Shown: one piece after another, positions 1-12,100 of the stretch
How positions within the stretch are numbered: the stretch's first letter is position 1
Layout of the letters: each line of letters opens with the position of its first letter
Source of the DNA: Micropterix aruncella
Taxonomy: Eukaryota > Arthropoda > Insecta > Lepidoptera > Micropterigidae
Assembly (NCBI GenBank): GCA_944548615.1
Contig: CALYMY010000058.1
Coordinates: 124,001 to 188,000 of the forward strand
Reading direction: 5' to 3'
DNA length: 64,000 bases
Notes under the pieces: model-generated
The model's input: only the letters and a program-made list of their open reading frames with translations
Databases searched by the model: none
Told to the model about the DNA's origin: nothing
Program-made: the position numbers and the translations under genes

Positions 1-1195
1 TGTTATGAAAAAATCACATTTTTCGAAATAAATCGAGATAGAGTAAACCTACCGCGTTGCGGTCTTTGGCGAGATCGACACCCCGCTTAAGCTCTACAAA
101 ACGGCATTTTTGAAATTTTGACATTTTGAAAAATTTTATATAAAATTTCATTTTAAACATAGAAATTATAATGAAAAAATCACATTTTTCGAAAAAGATC
201 GTGATAGAGTAAACCTATAGCGTTACGGCGTTCGGACAGAACTACGGCCTTGGTAATCTCTACGAAATGGCATTTTCGAAATTTTGACATTTTGAAATTT
301 TTTATATAAACTTTCATTTTGAACATAGAAATTGTTATGAATAAATGACATTTTTCGAAAAAGACCGTGATAGAGTAAACCTACCGCGTTGCGGTCTTTG
401 GCTAGATCGACACCCCGCTTAAGCTCTACAAAATGGCATTTTTGAAATTTTGACATTTTGAAAAATTTTATATAAAATTTCATTTTAAACATAGAAATTA
501 TTATGAAAAAATCACATTTTTCGAAAAAGATCGTGATAGAGTAAACCTATAGCGTTACGGCGTTCGGACAGAACGACGGCCTTGGTAATCTCTACAAAAT
601 GGCATTTTCGAAATTTTGACATTTTGAAAAATTTTATATAAAATTTCATTTTAAACATAGAAATTGTTATGAAAAAATCACATTTTTCGAAAAAGATCGT
701 CATAGAGTAAACCTATAGCGTTACGGCGTTCGGACAGAACGACGGCCTTGGTAATTTCTACAAAATGGCATTTTCGAAATTTTGACATTTTGAAAAATTT
801 TATATAAACTTTCATTTTGAACATAGAAATTGTTATGAAAAAATCACATTTTTCGAAATAAATCGAGATAGAGTAAACCTACCGCGTTGCGGTCTTTGGC
901 GAGATCGACACCCCGCTTAAGCTCTACAAAATGGCATTTTTGAAATTTTGATATTTTGAAAATTTTTATATAAACTTTCATTTTGAACTTGGAAATTATT
1001 ATGAAAAAATCACATTTTTCGAAATAAATCGAGATAGAGTAAACCTAACGCGTTACGGTGTTCGGACAGAACGAAGGCCTTTGAAATCTCTACGAAATGG
1101 CATTTTCGAAATTTTGACATTTTGAATTTTTTTATATAAACTTTCATTTTGAACATAGAAATTGTTATGAAAAAATCACATTTTTCGAAATAAAT
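1..1195. repeat. R166 block 1 (left end cut by window)
   Basis: Tandem 166-bp AT-rich monomers. The recurring frame is 'atagagtaaacct', then a GC-richer 50-base stretch, then 'ctctacaaaatggcatttt', then phased A/T tracts ending 'catagaaattgttatg'. Three monomer families differ in the GC-richer part: one with 'tagcgttacggcgttcgg', one with 'accgcgttgcggtctttgg', one with 'aacgcgttacggtgttcgg'. The block ends at 'cgaaataaat', where module U begins. The 166-bp spacing can be read between equivalent positions of neighbouring monomers. No gene is supported. Confidence 0.95.
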
Positions 1196-1911
1196 TGGCT
1201 TCCGACGTTTGAGGGCTATTGCGCTAAAAGGCATCAATAGTCCTCCCTGTTTATTATTATCTAATAGAGTTTTGCTTTGCGCATCTAACGCTTCTTTTAA
1301 TTTTCAAATCTGAGTAATATTAACGGAATTATAGACGATTTAATATCTGTATAGGTATATTGATTTATCGATTTAACGGTTTTGTTTCCATAGTAACGAG
1401 CTCAGGCGGTGGCCCGACTCGCAATAGAATATTTATCGATTTAACGATTTCTGTTTCTATGGTAACTTCAGCCCTCGTCATACTTGCGAAAGTTTATTTA
1501 TCGATTTTACGATGTTTGTTTTCAATAGTAGCGATCCGAGCCAAGGGAGTTTTAGTATTTTTCCCGCGGCTTCGTTTAATAAATTAAATATTATATTCTT
1601 TATTTTATCATATACACACAAGCGAGGTGTCAAAAGATAGGGTTTTAGAACGCTTTTCATTTCATTGCTTCTGCTTTTTATCTGGTCTTCTTCTTCTTCT
1701 TTAATTACTTTTCAATACTATTTAATCTGTGCTTTTTCATTTTCATTTTCAGTGCCTTTGATCAACGAGAAGAGACAATATGGAGACCACAGAAATAGAA
1801 GTGCCGTTTCGGAATTTCGAAGAAATACCGGAAAGAGCCAGAGATATTGCCCGCGAGGCGTTAAACGAATTAAAAGGAGTAAACAACCTACGGAAAGAGG
1901 TACGTGACAAG
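1196..1911 (+). repeat. Module U, copy 1
   Basis: A 716-bp non-tandem module between an R166 block and an R119 array, present 12 times in the window. Layout: opening segment sharing TTGGCTYCCGACG with the 119-bp monomer; three degenerate ~66-bp repeats with core TTATCGATTTWACG at about 1365, 1433 and 1498; an AT-rich stretch near 1585-1615; a long pyrimidine tract; an exon-like frame at 1753-1899. This copy carries 'acgatgttt' near 1520 and 'ctggtcttc' near 1685, the variants also seen in copies 6, 9, 10 and 11. Confidence 0.93.
1753..1899 (+). CDS. Exon-like open frame in module U, unknown protein (copy 1)
   Basis: Seen: a pyrimidine-rich tract ending in CAG at 1750-1752, then 27 bases, an ATG at 1780, 40 uninterrupted codons, and a good donor (GAG followed by GTACGTGA) at 1900. 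The donor leaves the frame in phase 0. Unspliced, the frame reads on 16 more codons into the first 119-bp monomer and stops at 1950 (56 aa). The peptide starts METTEIEVPF and is charged and probably helical, rich in Glu, Arg and Lys (e.g. ERARDIAREALNELK). I recognise no family. The frame is open in all 12 copies; the only coding change noticed is Ala to Thr in copy 3. Inference: a captured coding exon of a host gene, or a first exon of a satellite-derived transcript. No partner exon was found in the window. Confidence 0.45.
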
Positions 1912-3235
1912 GACGAGGGAACTCCTCAACGGTCAACCGTAGAGACGTGAAATTTGGTATAGGCATTCCATTATGATGGCAATTACTAAGTTCCACCATG
2001 ACATGGCTGCTGCACCCAGGGTTGGCTCCCGACGAGGGAACTTCTCAACGGTCAACCGTAGAGACGTGAAATTTGGTATAGGCATTCCATTATGATGGCA
2101 ATTACTAAGTTCCACCATGACATGGCTGCTGCACCCAGGGTTGGCTCCCGACGAGGGAACTCCTCAACGGTCAACCGTAGAGACGTGAAATTTGGTATAG
2201 GCATTCCATTATGATGGCAATTACTAAGTTCCACCATGACATGGCTGCTGCACCCAGGGTTGGCTCCCGACGAGGGAACTCCTCAACGGTCAACCGTAGA
2301 GACGTGAAATTTGGTATAGGCATTCCATTATGACGGCAATTTCTAAGTTCCACCATGACATCGCTGCTGCACCCAGCGTTGGCTCCCGACGAGGGAACTC
2401 CTCAACGGTCAACCGTAGAGACGTGAAATTTGGTATAGGCATTCCATTATGATGGCAATTACTAAGTTCCACCATGACATGGCTGCTGCACCCAGGGTTG
2501 GCTCCCGACGAGGGAACTCCTCAACGGTCAACCGTAGAGACGTGAAATTTGGTATAGGCATTCCATTATGATGGCAATTACTAAGTTCCACCATGACATG
2601 GCTGCTGCACCCAGGGTTGGCTCCCGACGAGGGAACTCCTCAACGGTCAACCGTAGAGACGTGAAATTTGGTATAGGCATTCCATTATGATGGCAATTAC
2701 TAAGTTCCACCATGACATGGCTGCTGCACCCAGGGTTGGCTCCCGACGAGGGAACTCCTCAACGGTCAACCGTAGAGACGTGAAATTTGGTATAGGCATT
2801 CCATTATGATGGCAATTACTAAGTTCCACCATGACATGGCTGCTGCACCCAGGGTTGGCTCCCGACGAGGGAACTCCTCAACGGTCAACCGTAGAGACGT
2901 GAAATTTGGTATAGGCATTCCATTATGACGGCAATTTCTAAGTTCCACCATGACATCGCTGCTGCACCCAGGGTTGGCTCCCGACGAGGGAACTCCTCAA
3001 CGGTCAACCGTAGAGACGTGAAATTTGGTATAGGCATTCCATTATGATGGCAATTACTAAGTTCCACCATGACATGGCTGCTGCACCCAGGGTTGGCTCC
3101 CGACGAGGGAACTCCTCAACGGTCAACCGTAGAGACGTGAAATTTGGTATAGGCATTCCATTATGATGGCAATTACTAAGTTCCACCATGACATGGCTGC
3201 TGCACCCAGGGTTGGCTCCCGACGAGGGAACTCCT
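1912..3235. repeat. R119 array 1 (11 copies)
   Basis: Eleven full 119-bp monomers starting at 'gacgagggaactcctcaacg', plus 15 bases of a twelfth, then an abrupt switch to 166-bp sequence at 'gaacatagaaattg'. The monomer contains the short inverted repeat ACGGT-CA-ACCGT and a GC-richer part 'ctgctgcacccagggttgg'. Units 4 and 9 are a variant type (B) with 'gacggcaatttctaag' and 'catcgctg'. The monomer length is not a multiple of three. Confidence 0.97.
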
Positions 3236-5272
3236 GAACATAGAAATTGTTATGAATAAATGTCATTTTTCGAAAAAGACCGTGATAGAGTAAATAAAAC
3301 GCGTTACGGTGTTTGGGCATAACGAAGGCCTTTGAAATCTCTACGAAATAGCATTTTCGAAATTTTGACATTTTGAAATTTTTTATATAAACTTTCATTT
3401 TGAACATAGAAATTGTTATGAAAAAATCACATTTTTCACAAAAGAACGAGATAGAGTAAATCTACCGCGTTGCGGTCTTTGGCGAGATCGAAACCCCGCT
3501 TAAGCTCTACAAAATGGCATTTTTGAAATTTTGACTTTTTGAAAAATTTTATATAAAATTTCATTTTAAACATAGACATTATTATGAAAAAATCATATTT
3601 TTCGAAAAAGATCGTGATAGAGTAAACCTATAGCGTTACGGCGTTCGGACAGAACGACGGCCTTGGTAATCTCTACAAAATGGCATTTTCGAAATTTTGA
3701 CATTTTGAAAAATTTTATATAAAATTTCATTTTAAACATAGAAATTGTTATGAAAAAATCATATTTTTCGAAAAAGATCGTGATAGAGTAAACCTATAGG
3801 GTTACGGCGTTCGGACAGAACGACGGCCTTGTTAATCTCTACAAAATGGCATTTTCGAAATTTTGACATTTTGAAAAATTTTATATAAAATTTCATTTTA
3901 AACATAGAAATTGTTATGAAAAAATCACATTTTTCGAAAAAGATCGTGATAGAGTAAACCTATAGCGTTACGGCGTTCGGACAGAACGACGGCCTTGGTA
4001 ATCTCTACAAAATGGCATTTTCGAAATTTTGACATTTTGAAAAATTTTATATAAACTATCATTTTGAACATAGAAATTGTTATGAATAAATGACATTTTT
4101 CGAAAAAGACCGTGATAGAGTAAACCTACCGGGTTGCGGTCTTTGGCTAGATCGACACCCCGCTTAAGCTCTACAAAATGGCATTTTTGAAATTTTGACA
4201 TTTTGAAAAATTTTATATAAAATTTCATTTTAAACATAGAAATTATTATGAAAAAATCACATTTTTCGAAAAAGATCGTGATAGAGTAAACCTATAGCGT
4301 TACGGCGTTCGGACAGAACCACGGCCTTGGTAATCTCTACGAAATGGCATTTTCGAAATTTTGACATTTTGAAATTTTTTATATAAACTATCATTTTGAA
4401 CATAGAAATTGTTATGAATAAATGACATTTTTCGAAAAAGACCGTGATAGAGTAAACCTACCGGGTTGCGGTCTTTGGCTAGATCGACACCCCGCTTAAG
4501 CTCTACAAAATGGCATTTTTGAAATTTTGACATTTTGAAAAATTTTATATAAAATTTCATTTTAAACATAGAAATTATTATGAAAAAATCACATTTTTCG
4601 AAAAAGATCGTGATAGAGTAAACCTATAGCGTTACGGCGTTCGGACAGAACGACGGCCTTGGTAATCTCTACAAAATGGCATTTTCGAAATTTTGACATT
4701 TTGAAAAATTTTATATAAAATTTCATTTTAAACATAGAAATTGTTATGAAAAAATCACATTTTTCGAAAAAGATCGTGATAGAGTAAACCTATAGCGTTA
4801 CGACGTTCGGACAGAACGACGGCCTTGGTAATCTCTACAAAATGGCATTTTCGAAATTTTGACATTTTGAAAAATTTTATATAAACTTTCATTTTGAACA
4901 TAGAAATTGTTATGAAAAAATCACATTTTTCGAAATAAATCGAGATAGAGTAAACCTACCGCGTTGCGGTCTTTGGCGAGATCGACACCCCGCTTAAGCT
5001 CTACAAAATGGCATTTTTGAAATTTTGATATTTTGAAAATTTTTATATAAACTTTCATTTTGAACTTGGAAATTATTATGAAAAAATCACATTTTTCGAA
5101 ATAAATCGAGATAGAGTAAACCTAACGCGTTACGGTGTTCGGACAGAACGAAGGCCTTTGAAATCTCTACGAAATGGCATTTTCGAAATTTTGACATTTT
5201 GAATTTTTTTATATAAACTTTCATTTTGAACATAGAAATTGTTATGAAAAAATCACATTTTTCGAAATAAAT
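3236..5272. repeat. R166 block 2
   Basis: 2037 bp of 166-bp monomers. The first monomers carry block-specific variants ('gtaaataaaacgcgttacgg', then 'cacaaaagaacgag') that recur at the start of every later R166 block, so monomer order is fixed. A pair of equivalent segments at 3968 and 4300 is offset by 332 bp, two monomers. Confidence 0.96.
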
Positions 5273-5985
5273 TGGCTTCCGACGTTTGAGGGCTATTGCG
5301 CTAAAAGGCATCAATAGTCCTCCCTGTTTATTATTATCTAATAGAGTTTTGCTTTGCGCATCTAACGCTTCTTTTAATTTTCAAATCTGAGTAATAACGG
5401 AATTATAGACGATTTAATATCTGTATAGGTATATTGATTTATCGATTTAACGGTTTTGTTTCCATAGTAACGAGCTCAGGCGGTGGCCCGACTCGCAATA
5501 GAATATTTATCGATTTAACGATTTCTGTTTCTATGGTAACTTCAGCCCTCGTCATACTTGCGAAAGTTTATTTATCGATTTTACGATTTTTGTTTTCAAT
5601 AGTAGCGATCCGAGCCAAGGGAGTTTTAGTATTTTTCCCGCGGCTTCGTTTAATAAATTAAATATTATATTCTTTATTTTATCATATACACACAAGCGAG
5701 GTGTCAAAAGATAGGGTTTTAGAACGCTTTTCATTTCATTGCTTCTGCTTTTTATCTCGTCTTCTTCTTCTTCTTTAATTACTTTTCAATACTATTTAAT
5801 CTGTGCTTTTTCATTTTCATTTTCAGTGCCTTTGATCAACGAGAAGAGACAATATGGAGACCACAGAAATAGAAGTGCCGTTTCGGAATTTCGAAGAAAT
5901 ACCGGAAAGAGCCAGAGATATTGCCCGCGAGGCGTTAAACGAATTAAAAGGAGTAAACAACCTACGGAAAGAGGTACGTGACAAG
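5273..5985 (+). repeat. Module U, copy 2
   Basis: 713 bp, 3 bp shorter than the other copies because 'taatattaacgg' is 'taataacgg' near 5393. The exon-like frame is at 5827-5973 with its ATG at 5854; the unspliced stop ends at 6024. Carries 'acgattttt' and 'ctcgtcttc', the second variant class. Confidence 0.93.
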
Positions 5986-7666
5986 GACGAGGGAACTCCT
6001 CAACGGTCAACCGTAGAGACGTGAAATTTGGTATAGGCATTCCATTATGATGGCAATTACTAAGTTCCACCATGACATGGCTGCTGCACCCAGGGTTGGC
6101 TCCCGACGAGGGAACTTCTCAACGGTCAACCGTAGAGACGTGAAATTTGGTATAGGCATTCCATTATGATGGCAATTACTAAGTTCCACCATGACATGGC
6201 TGCTGCACCCAGGGTTGGCTCCCGACGAGGGAACTCCTCAACGGTCAACCGTAGAGACGTGAAATTTGGTATAGGCATTCCATTATGATGGCAATTACTA
6301 AGTTCCACCATGACATGGCTGCTGCACCCAGGGTTGGCTCCCGACGAGGGAACTCCTCAACGGTCAACCGTAGAGACGTGAAATTTGGTATAGGCATTCC
6401 ATTATGATGGCAATTACTAAGTTCCACCATGACATGGCTGCTGCACCCAGGGTTGGCTCCCGACGAGGGAACTCCTCAACGGTCAACCGTAGAGACGTGA
6501 AATTTGGTATAGGCATTCCATTATGACGGCAATTTCTAAGTTCCACCATGACATCGCTGCTGCACCCAGGGTTGGCTCCCGACGAGGGAACTCCTCAACG
6601 GTCAACCGTAGAGACGTGAAATTTGGTATAGGCATTCCATTATGATGGCAATTACTAAGTTCCACCATGACATGGCTGCTGCACCCAGGGTTGGCTCCCG
6701 ACGAGGGAACTCCTCAACGGTCAACCGTAGAGACGTGAAATTTGGTATAGGCATTCCATTATGATGGCAATTACTAAGTTCCACCATGACATGGCTGCTG
6801 CACCCAGGGTTGGCTCCCGACGAGGGAACTCCTCAAGGGTCAACCGTAGAGACGTGAAATTTGGTATAGGCATTCCATTATGATGGCAATTACTAAGTTC
6901 CACCATGACATGGCTGCTGCACCCAGGGTTGGCTCCCGACGAGGGAACTCCTCAACGGTCAACCGTAGAGACGTGAAATTTGGTATAGGCATTCCATTAT
7001 GATGGCAATTACTAAGTTCCACCATGACATGGCTGCTGCACCCAGGGTTGGCTCCCGACGAGGGAACTCCTCAACGGTCAACCGTAGAGACGTGAAATTT
7101 GGTATAGGCATTCCATTATGACGGCAATTTCTAAGTTCCACCATGACATCGCTGCTGCACCCAGGGTTGGCTCCCGACGAGGGAACTCCTCAACGGTCAA
7201 CCGTAGAGACGTGAAATTTGGTATAGGCATTCCATTATGATGGCAATTACTAAGTTCCACCATGACATGGCTGCTGCACCCAGGGTTGGCTCCCGACGAG
7301 GGAACTCCTCAACGGTCAACCGTAGAGACGTGAAATTTGGTATAGGCATTCCATTATGACGGCAATTTCTAAGTTCCACCATGACATCGCTGCTGCACCC
7401 AGGGTTGGCTCCCGACGAGGGAACTCCTCAACGGTCAACCGTAGAGACGTGAAATTTGGTATAGGCATTCCATTATGATGGCAATTACTAAGTTCCACCA
7501 TGACATGGCTGCTGCACCCAGGGTTGGCTCCCGACGAGGGAACTCCTCAACGGTCAACCGTAGAGACGTGAAATTTGGTATAGGCATTCCATTATGATGG
7601 CAATTACTAAGTTCCACCATGACATGGCTGCTGCACCCAGGGTTGGCTCCCGACGAGGGAACTCCT
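5986..7666. repeat. R119 array 2 (14 copies)
   Basis: Fourteen monomers plus a 15-bp partial. Type-B units are 5, 10 and 12. Unit 8 begins with 'ctcaagggtc' instead of 'ctcaacggtc', which breaks the inverted repeat. Array 4 has the same pattern of variants. Confidence 0.97.
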
Positions 7667-9703
7667 GAACATAGAAATTGTTATGAATAAATGTCATTTT
7701 TCGAAAAAGACCGTGATAGAGTAAATAAAACGCGTTACGGTGTTTGGGCATAACGAAGGCCTTTGAAATCTCTACGAAATGGCATTTTCGAAATTTTGAC
7801 ATTTTGAAATTTTTTATATAAACTTTCATTTTGAACATAGAAATTGTTATGAAAAAATCACATTTTTCACAAAAGAACGAGATAGAGTAAATCTACCGCG
7901 TTGCGGTCTTTGGCGAGATCGAAACCCCGCTTAAGCTCTACAAAATGGCATTTTTGAAATTTTGACTTTTTGAAAAATTTTATATAAAATTTCATTTTAA
8001 ACATAGAAATTATTATGAAAAAATCATATTTTTCGAAAAAGATCGTGATAGAGTAAACCTATAGCGTTACGGCGTTCGGACAGAACGACGGCCTTGGTAA
8101 TCTCTACAAAATGGCATTTTCGAAATTTTGACATTTTGAAAAATTTTATATAAAATTTCATTTTAAACATAGAAATTGTTATGAAAAAATCACATTTTTC
8201 GAAAAAGATCGTGATAGAGTAAACCTATAGGGTTACGGCGTTCGGACAGAACGACGGCCTTGGTAATCTCTACAAAATGGCATTTTCGAAATTTTGACAT
8301 TTTGAAAAATTTTATATAAAATTTCATTTTAAACATAGAAATTGTTATGAAAAAATCACATTTTTCGAAAAAGATCGTGATAGAGTAAACCTATAGCGTT
8401 ACGGCGTTTGGACAGAACGACGGCCTTGGTAATCTCTACAAAATGGCATTTTCGAAATTTTGACATTTTGAAAAATTTTATATAAACTTTCATTTTGAAC
8501 ATAGAAATTGTTATGAAAAAATCACATTTTTCGAAATAAATCGAGATAGAGTAAACCTACCGCGTTGCGGTCTTTGGCGAGATCGACACCCCGCTTAAGC
8601 TCTACAAAATGGCATTTTTGAAATTTTGACATTTTGAAAAATTTTATATAAAATTTCATTTTAAACATAGAAATTATAATGAAAAAATCACATTTTTCGA
8701 AAAAGATCGTGATAGAGTAAACCTATAGCGTTACGGCGTTCGGACAGAACCACGGCCTTGGTAATCTCTACGAAATGGCATTTTCGAAATTTTGACATTT
8801 TGAAATTTTTTATATAAACTATCATTTTGAACATAGAAATTGTTATGAATAAATGACATTTTTCGAAAAAGACCGTGATAGAGTAAACCTACCGGGTTGC
8901 GGTCTTTGGCTAGATCGACACCCCGCTTAAGCTCTACAAAATGGCATTTTTGAAATTTTGACATTTTGAAAAATTTTATATAAAATTTCATTTTAAACAT
9001 AGAAATTATTATGAAAAAATCACATTTTTCGAAAAAGATCGTGATAGAGTAAACCTATAGCGTTACGGCGTTCGGACAGAACGACGGCCTTGGTAATCTC
9101 TACAAAATGGCATTTTCGAAATTTTGACATTTTGAAAAATTTTATATAAAATTTCATTTTAAACATAGAAATTGTTATGAAAAAATCACATTTTTCGAAA
9201 AAGATCGTGATAGAGTAAACCTATAGCGTTACGACGTTCGGACAGAACGACGGCCTTGGTAATCTCTACAAAATGGCATTTTCGAAATTTTGACATTTTG
9301 AAAAATTTTATATAAACTTTCATTTTGAACATAGAAATTGTTATGAAAAAATCACATTTTTCGAAATAAATCGAGATAGAGTAAACCTACCGCGTTGCGG
9401 TCTTTGGCGAGATCGACACCCCGCTTAAGCTCTACAAAATGGCATTTTTGAAATTTTGATATTTTGAAAATTTTTATATAAACTTTCATTTTGAACTTGG
9501 AAATTATTATGAAAAAATCACATTTTTCGAAATAAATCGAGATAGAGTAAACCTAACGCGTTACGGTGTTCGGACAGAACGAAGGCCTTTGAAATCTCTA
9601 CGAAATGGCATTTTCGAAATTTTGACATTTTGAATTTTTTTATATAAACTTTCATTTTGAACATAGAAATTGTTATGAAAAAATCACATTTTTCGAAATA
9701 AAT
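7667..9703. repeat. R166 block 3
   Basis: 2037 bp, the same length and monomer order as blocks 4, 5, 7 and 12. No gene is supported. Confidence 0.96.
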
Positions 9704-10419
9704 TGGCTTCCGACGTTTGAGGGCTATTGCGCTAAAAGGCATCAATAGTCCTCCCTGTTTATTATTATCTAATAGAGTTTTGCTTTGCGCATCTAACGCT
9801 TCTTTTAATTTTCAAATCTGAGTAATATTAACGGAATTATAGACGATTTAATATCTGTATAGGTATATTGATTTATCGATTTAACGGTTTTGTTTCCATA
9901 GTAACGAGCTCAGGCGGTGGCCCGACTCGCAATAGAATATTTATCGATTTAACGATTTCTGTTTCTATGGTAACTTCAGCCCTCGTCATACTTGCGAAAG
10001 TTTATTTATCGATTTTACGATTTTTGTTTTCAATAGTAGCGATCCGAGCCAAGGGAGTTTTAGTATTTTTCCCGCGGCTTCGTTTAATAAATTAAATATT
10101 ATATTCTTTATTTTATCATATACACACAAGCGAGGTGTCAAAAGATAGGGTTTTAGAACGCTTTTCATTTCATTGCTTCTGCTTTTTATCTCGTCTTCTT
10201 CTTCTTCTTTAATTACTTTTCAATACTATTTAATCTGTGCTTTTTCATTTTCATTTTCAGTGCCTTTGATCAACGAGAAGAGACAATATGGAGACCACAG
10301 AAATAGAAGTGCCGTTTCGGAATTTCGAAGAAATACCGGAAAGAACCAGAGATATTGCCCGCGAGGCGTTAAACGAATTAAAAGGAGTAAACAACCTACG
10401 GAAAGAGGTACGTGACAAG
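9704..10419 (+). repeat. Module U, copy 3
   Basis: 716 bp. Exon-like frame at 10261-10407, ATG at 10288, unspliced stop ending 10458. This is the only copy with a coding change noticed in the 40 codons: 'agaaccaga' replaces 'agagccaga', giving Ala to Thr. Confidence 0.93.
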
Positions 10420-12100
10420 GACGAGGGAACTCCTCAACGGTCAACCGTAGAGACGTGAAATTTGGTATAGGCATTCCATTATGATGGCAATTACTAAGTT
10501 CCACCATGACATGGCTGCTGCACCCAGGGTTGGCTCCCGACGAGGGAACTTCTCAACGGTCAACCGTAGAGACGTGAAATTTGGTATAGGCATTCCATTA
10601 TGATGGCAATTACTAAGTTCCACCATGACATGGCTGCTGCACCCAGGGTTGGCTCCCGACGAGGGAACTCCTCAACGGTCAACCGTAGAGACGTGAAATT
10701 TGGTATAGGCATTCCATTATGATGGCAATTACTAAGTTCCACCATGACATGGCTGCTGCACCCAGGGTTGGCTCCCGACGAGGGAACTCCTCAACGGTCA
10801 ACCGTAGAGACGTGAAATTTGGTATAGGCATTCCATTATGATGGCAATTACTAAGTTCCACCATGACATGGCTGCTGCACCCAGGGTTGGCTCCCGACGA
10901 GGGAACTCCTCAACGGTCAACCGTAGAGACGTGAAATTTGGTATAGGCATTCCATTATGACGGCAATTTCTAAGTTCCACCATGACATCGCTGCTGCACC
11001 CAGGGTTGGCTCCCGACGAGGGAACTCCTCAACGGTCAACCGTAGAGACGTGAAATTTGGTATAGGCATTCCATTATGATGGCAATTACTAAGTTCCACC
11101 ATGACATGGCTGCTGCACCCAGGGTTGGCTCCCGACGAGGGAACTCCTCAACGGTCAACCGTAGAGACGTGAAATTTGGTATAGGCATTCCATTATGACG
11201 GCAATTTCTAAGTTCCACCATGACATCGCTGCTGCACCCAGGGTTGGCTCCCGACGAGGGAACTCCTCAACGGTCAACCGTAGAGACGTGAAATTTGGTA
11301 TAGGCATTCCATTATGATGGCAATTACTAAGTTCCACCATGACATGGCTGCTGCACCCAGGGTTGGCTCCCGACGAGGGAACTCCTCAACGGTCAACCGT
11401 AGAGACGTGAAATTTGGTATAGGCATTCCATTATGATGGCAATTACTAAGTTCCACCATGACATGGCTGCTGCACCCAGGGTTGGCTCCCGACGAGGGAA
11501 CTCCTCAACGGTCAACCGTAGAGACGTGAAATTTGGTATAGGCATTCCATTATGATGGCAATTACTAAGTTCCACCATGACATGGCTGCTGCACCCAGGG
11601 TTGGCTCCCGACGAGGGAACTCCTCAACGGTCAACCGTAGAGACGTGAAATTTGGTATAGGCATTCCATTATGATGGCAATTACTAAGTTCCACCATGAC
11701 ATGGCTGCTGCACCCAGGGTTGGCTCCCGACGAGGGAACTCCTCAACGGTCAACCGTAGAGACGTGAAATTTGGTATAGGCATTCCATTATGACGGCAAT
11801 TTCTAAGTTTCACCATGACATCGCTGCTGCACCCAGGGTTGGCTCCCGACGAGGGAACTCCTCAACGGTCAACCGTAGAGACGTGAAATTTGGTATAGGC
11901 ATTCCATTATGATGGCAATTACTAAGTTCCACCATGACATGGCTGCTGCACCCAGGGTTGGCTCCCGACGAGGGAACTCCTCAACGGTCAACCGTAGAGA
12001 CGTGAAATTTGGTATAGGCATTCCATTATGATGGCAATTACTAAGTTCCACCATGACATGGCTGCTGCACCCAGGGTTGGCTCCCGACGAGGGAACTCCT
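10420..12100. repeat. R119 array 3 (14 copies)
   Basis: Fourteen monomers plus partial. Type-B units are 5, 7 and 12, unlike the 5/10/12 pattern of arrays 2 and 4. The last B unit has 'aagtttcacc' for 'aagttccacc'. No 'aagggtc' unit is present, so the internal order has been reshuffled even though the copy number equals that of its neighbours. Confidence 0.97.

Noticed and set aside
223..1237. Minus-strand frames of 63-123 aa (MFKMKFYIKF and similar) in every R166 block.
   Set aside because: Low-complexity translation of AT-rich 166-bp monomers (166 is not a multiple of three). They differ only by which monomers they span.
1360..1907. Other plus- and minus-strand frames (60-93 aa) in module U.
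   Set aside because: They run through the degenerate repeats, the pyrimidine tract and the splice-acceptor region. The frame from ATG 1780 has better coding and splice signals.
1933..3189. Ladders of 61-aa minus-strand frames (MVEL...SRLYG) repeated every 119 bp in all R119 arrays.
   Set aside because: They are readings of a 119-bp non-coding monomer. 119 is not a multiple of three, so frames cannot join, each ends within two monomers, and there are no gene signals.
1912..3235. CRISPR-like regularly spaced repeat.
   Set aside because: There are no unique spacers; the whole 119-bp unit is repeated, and the locus is eukaryotic.
1196..5272. Ribosomal DNA spacer, suggested by a 4.4-kb unit with internal subrepeats.
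   Set aside because: No 18S, 5.8S, 28S or 5S sequence is recognisable anywhere in the window.
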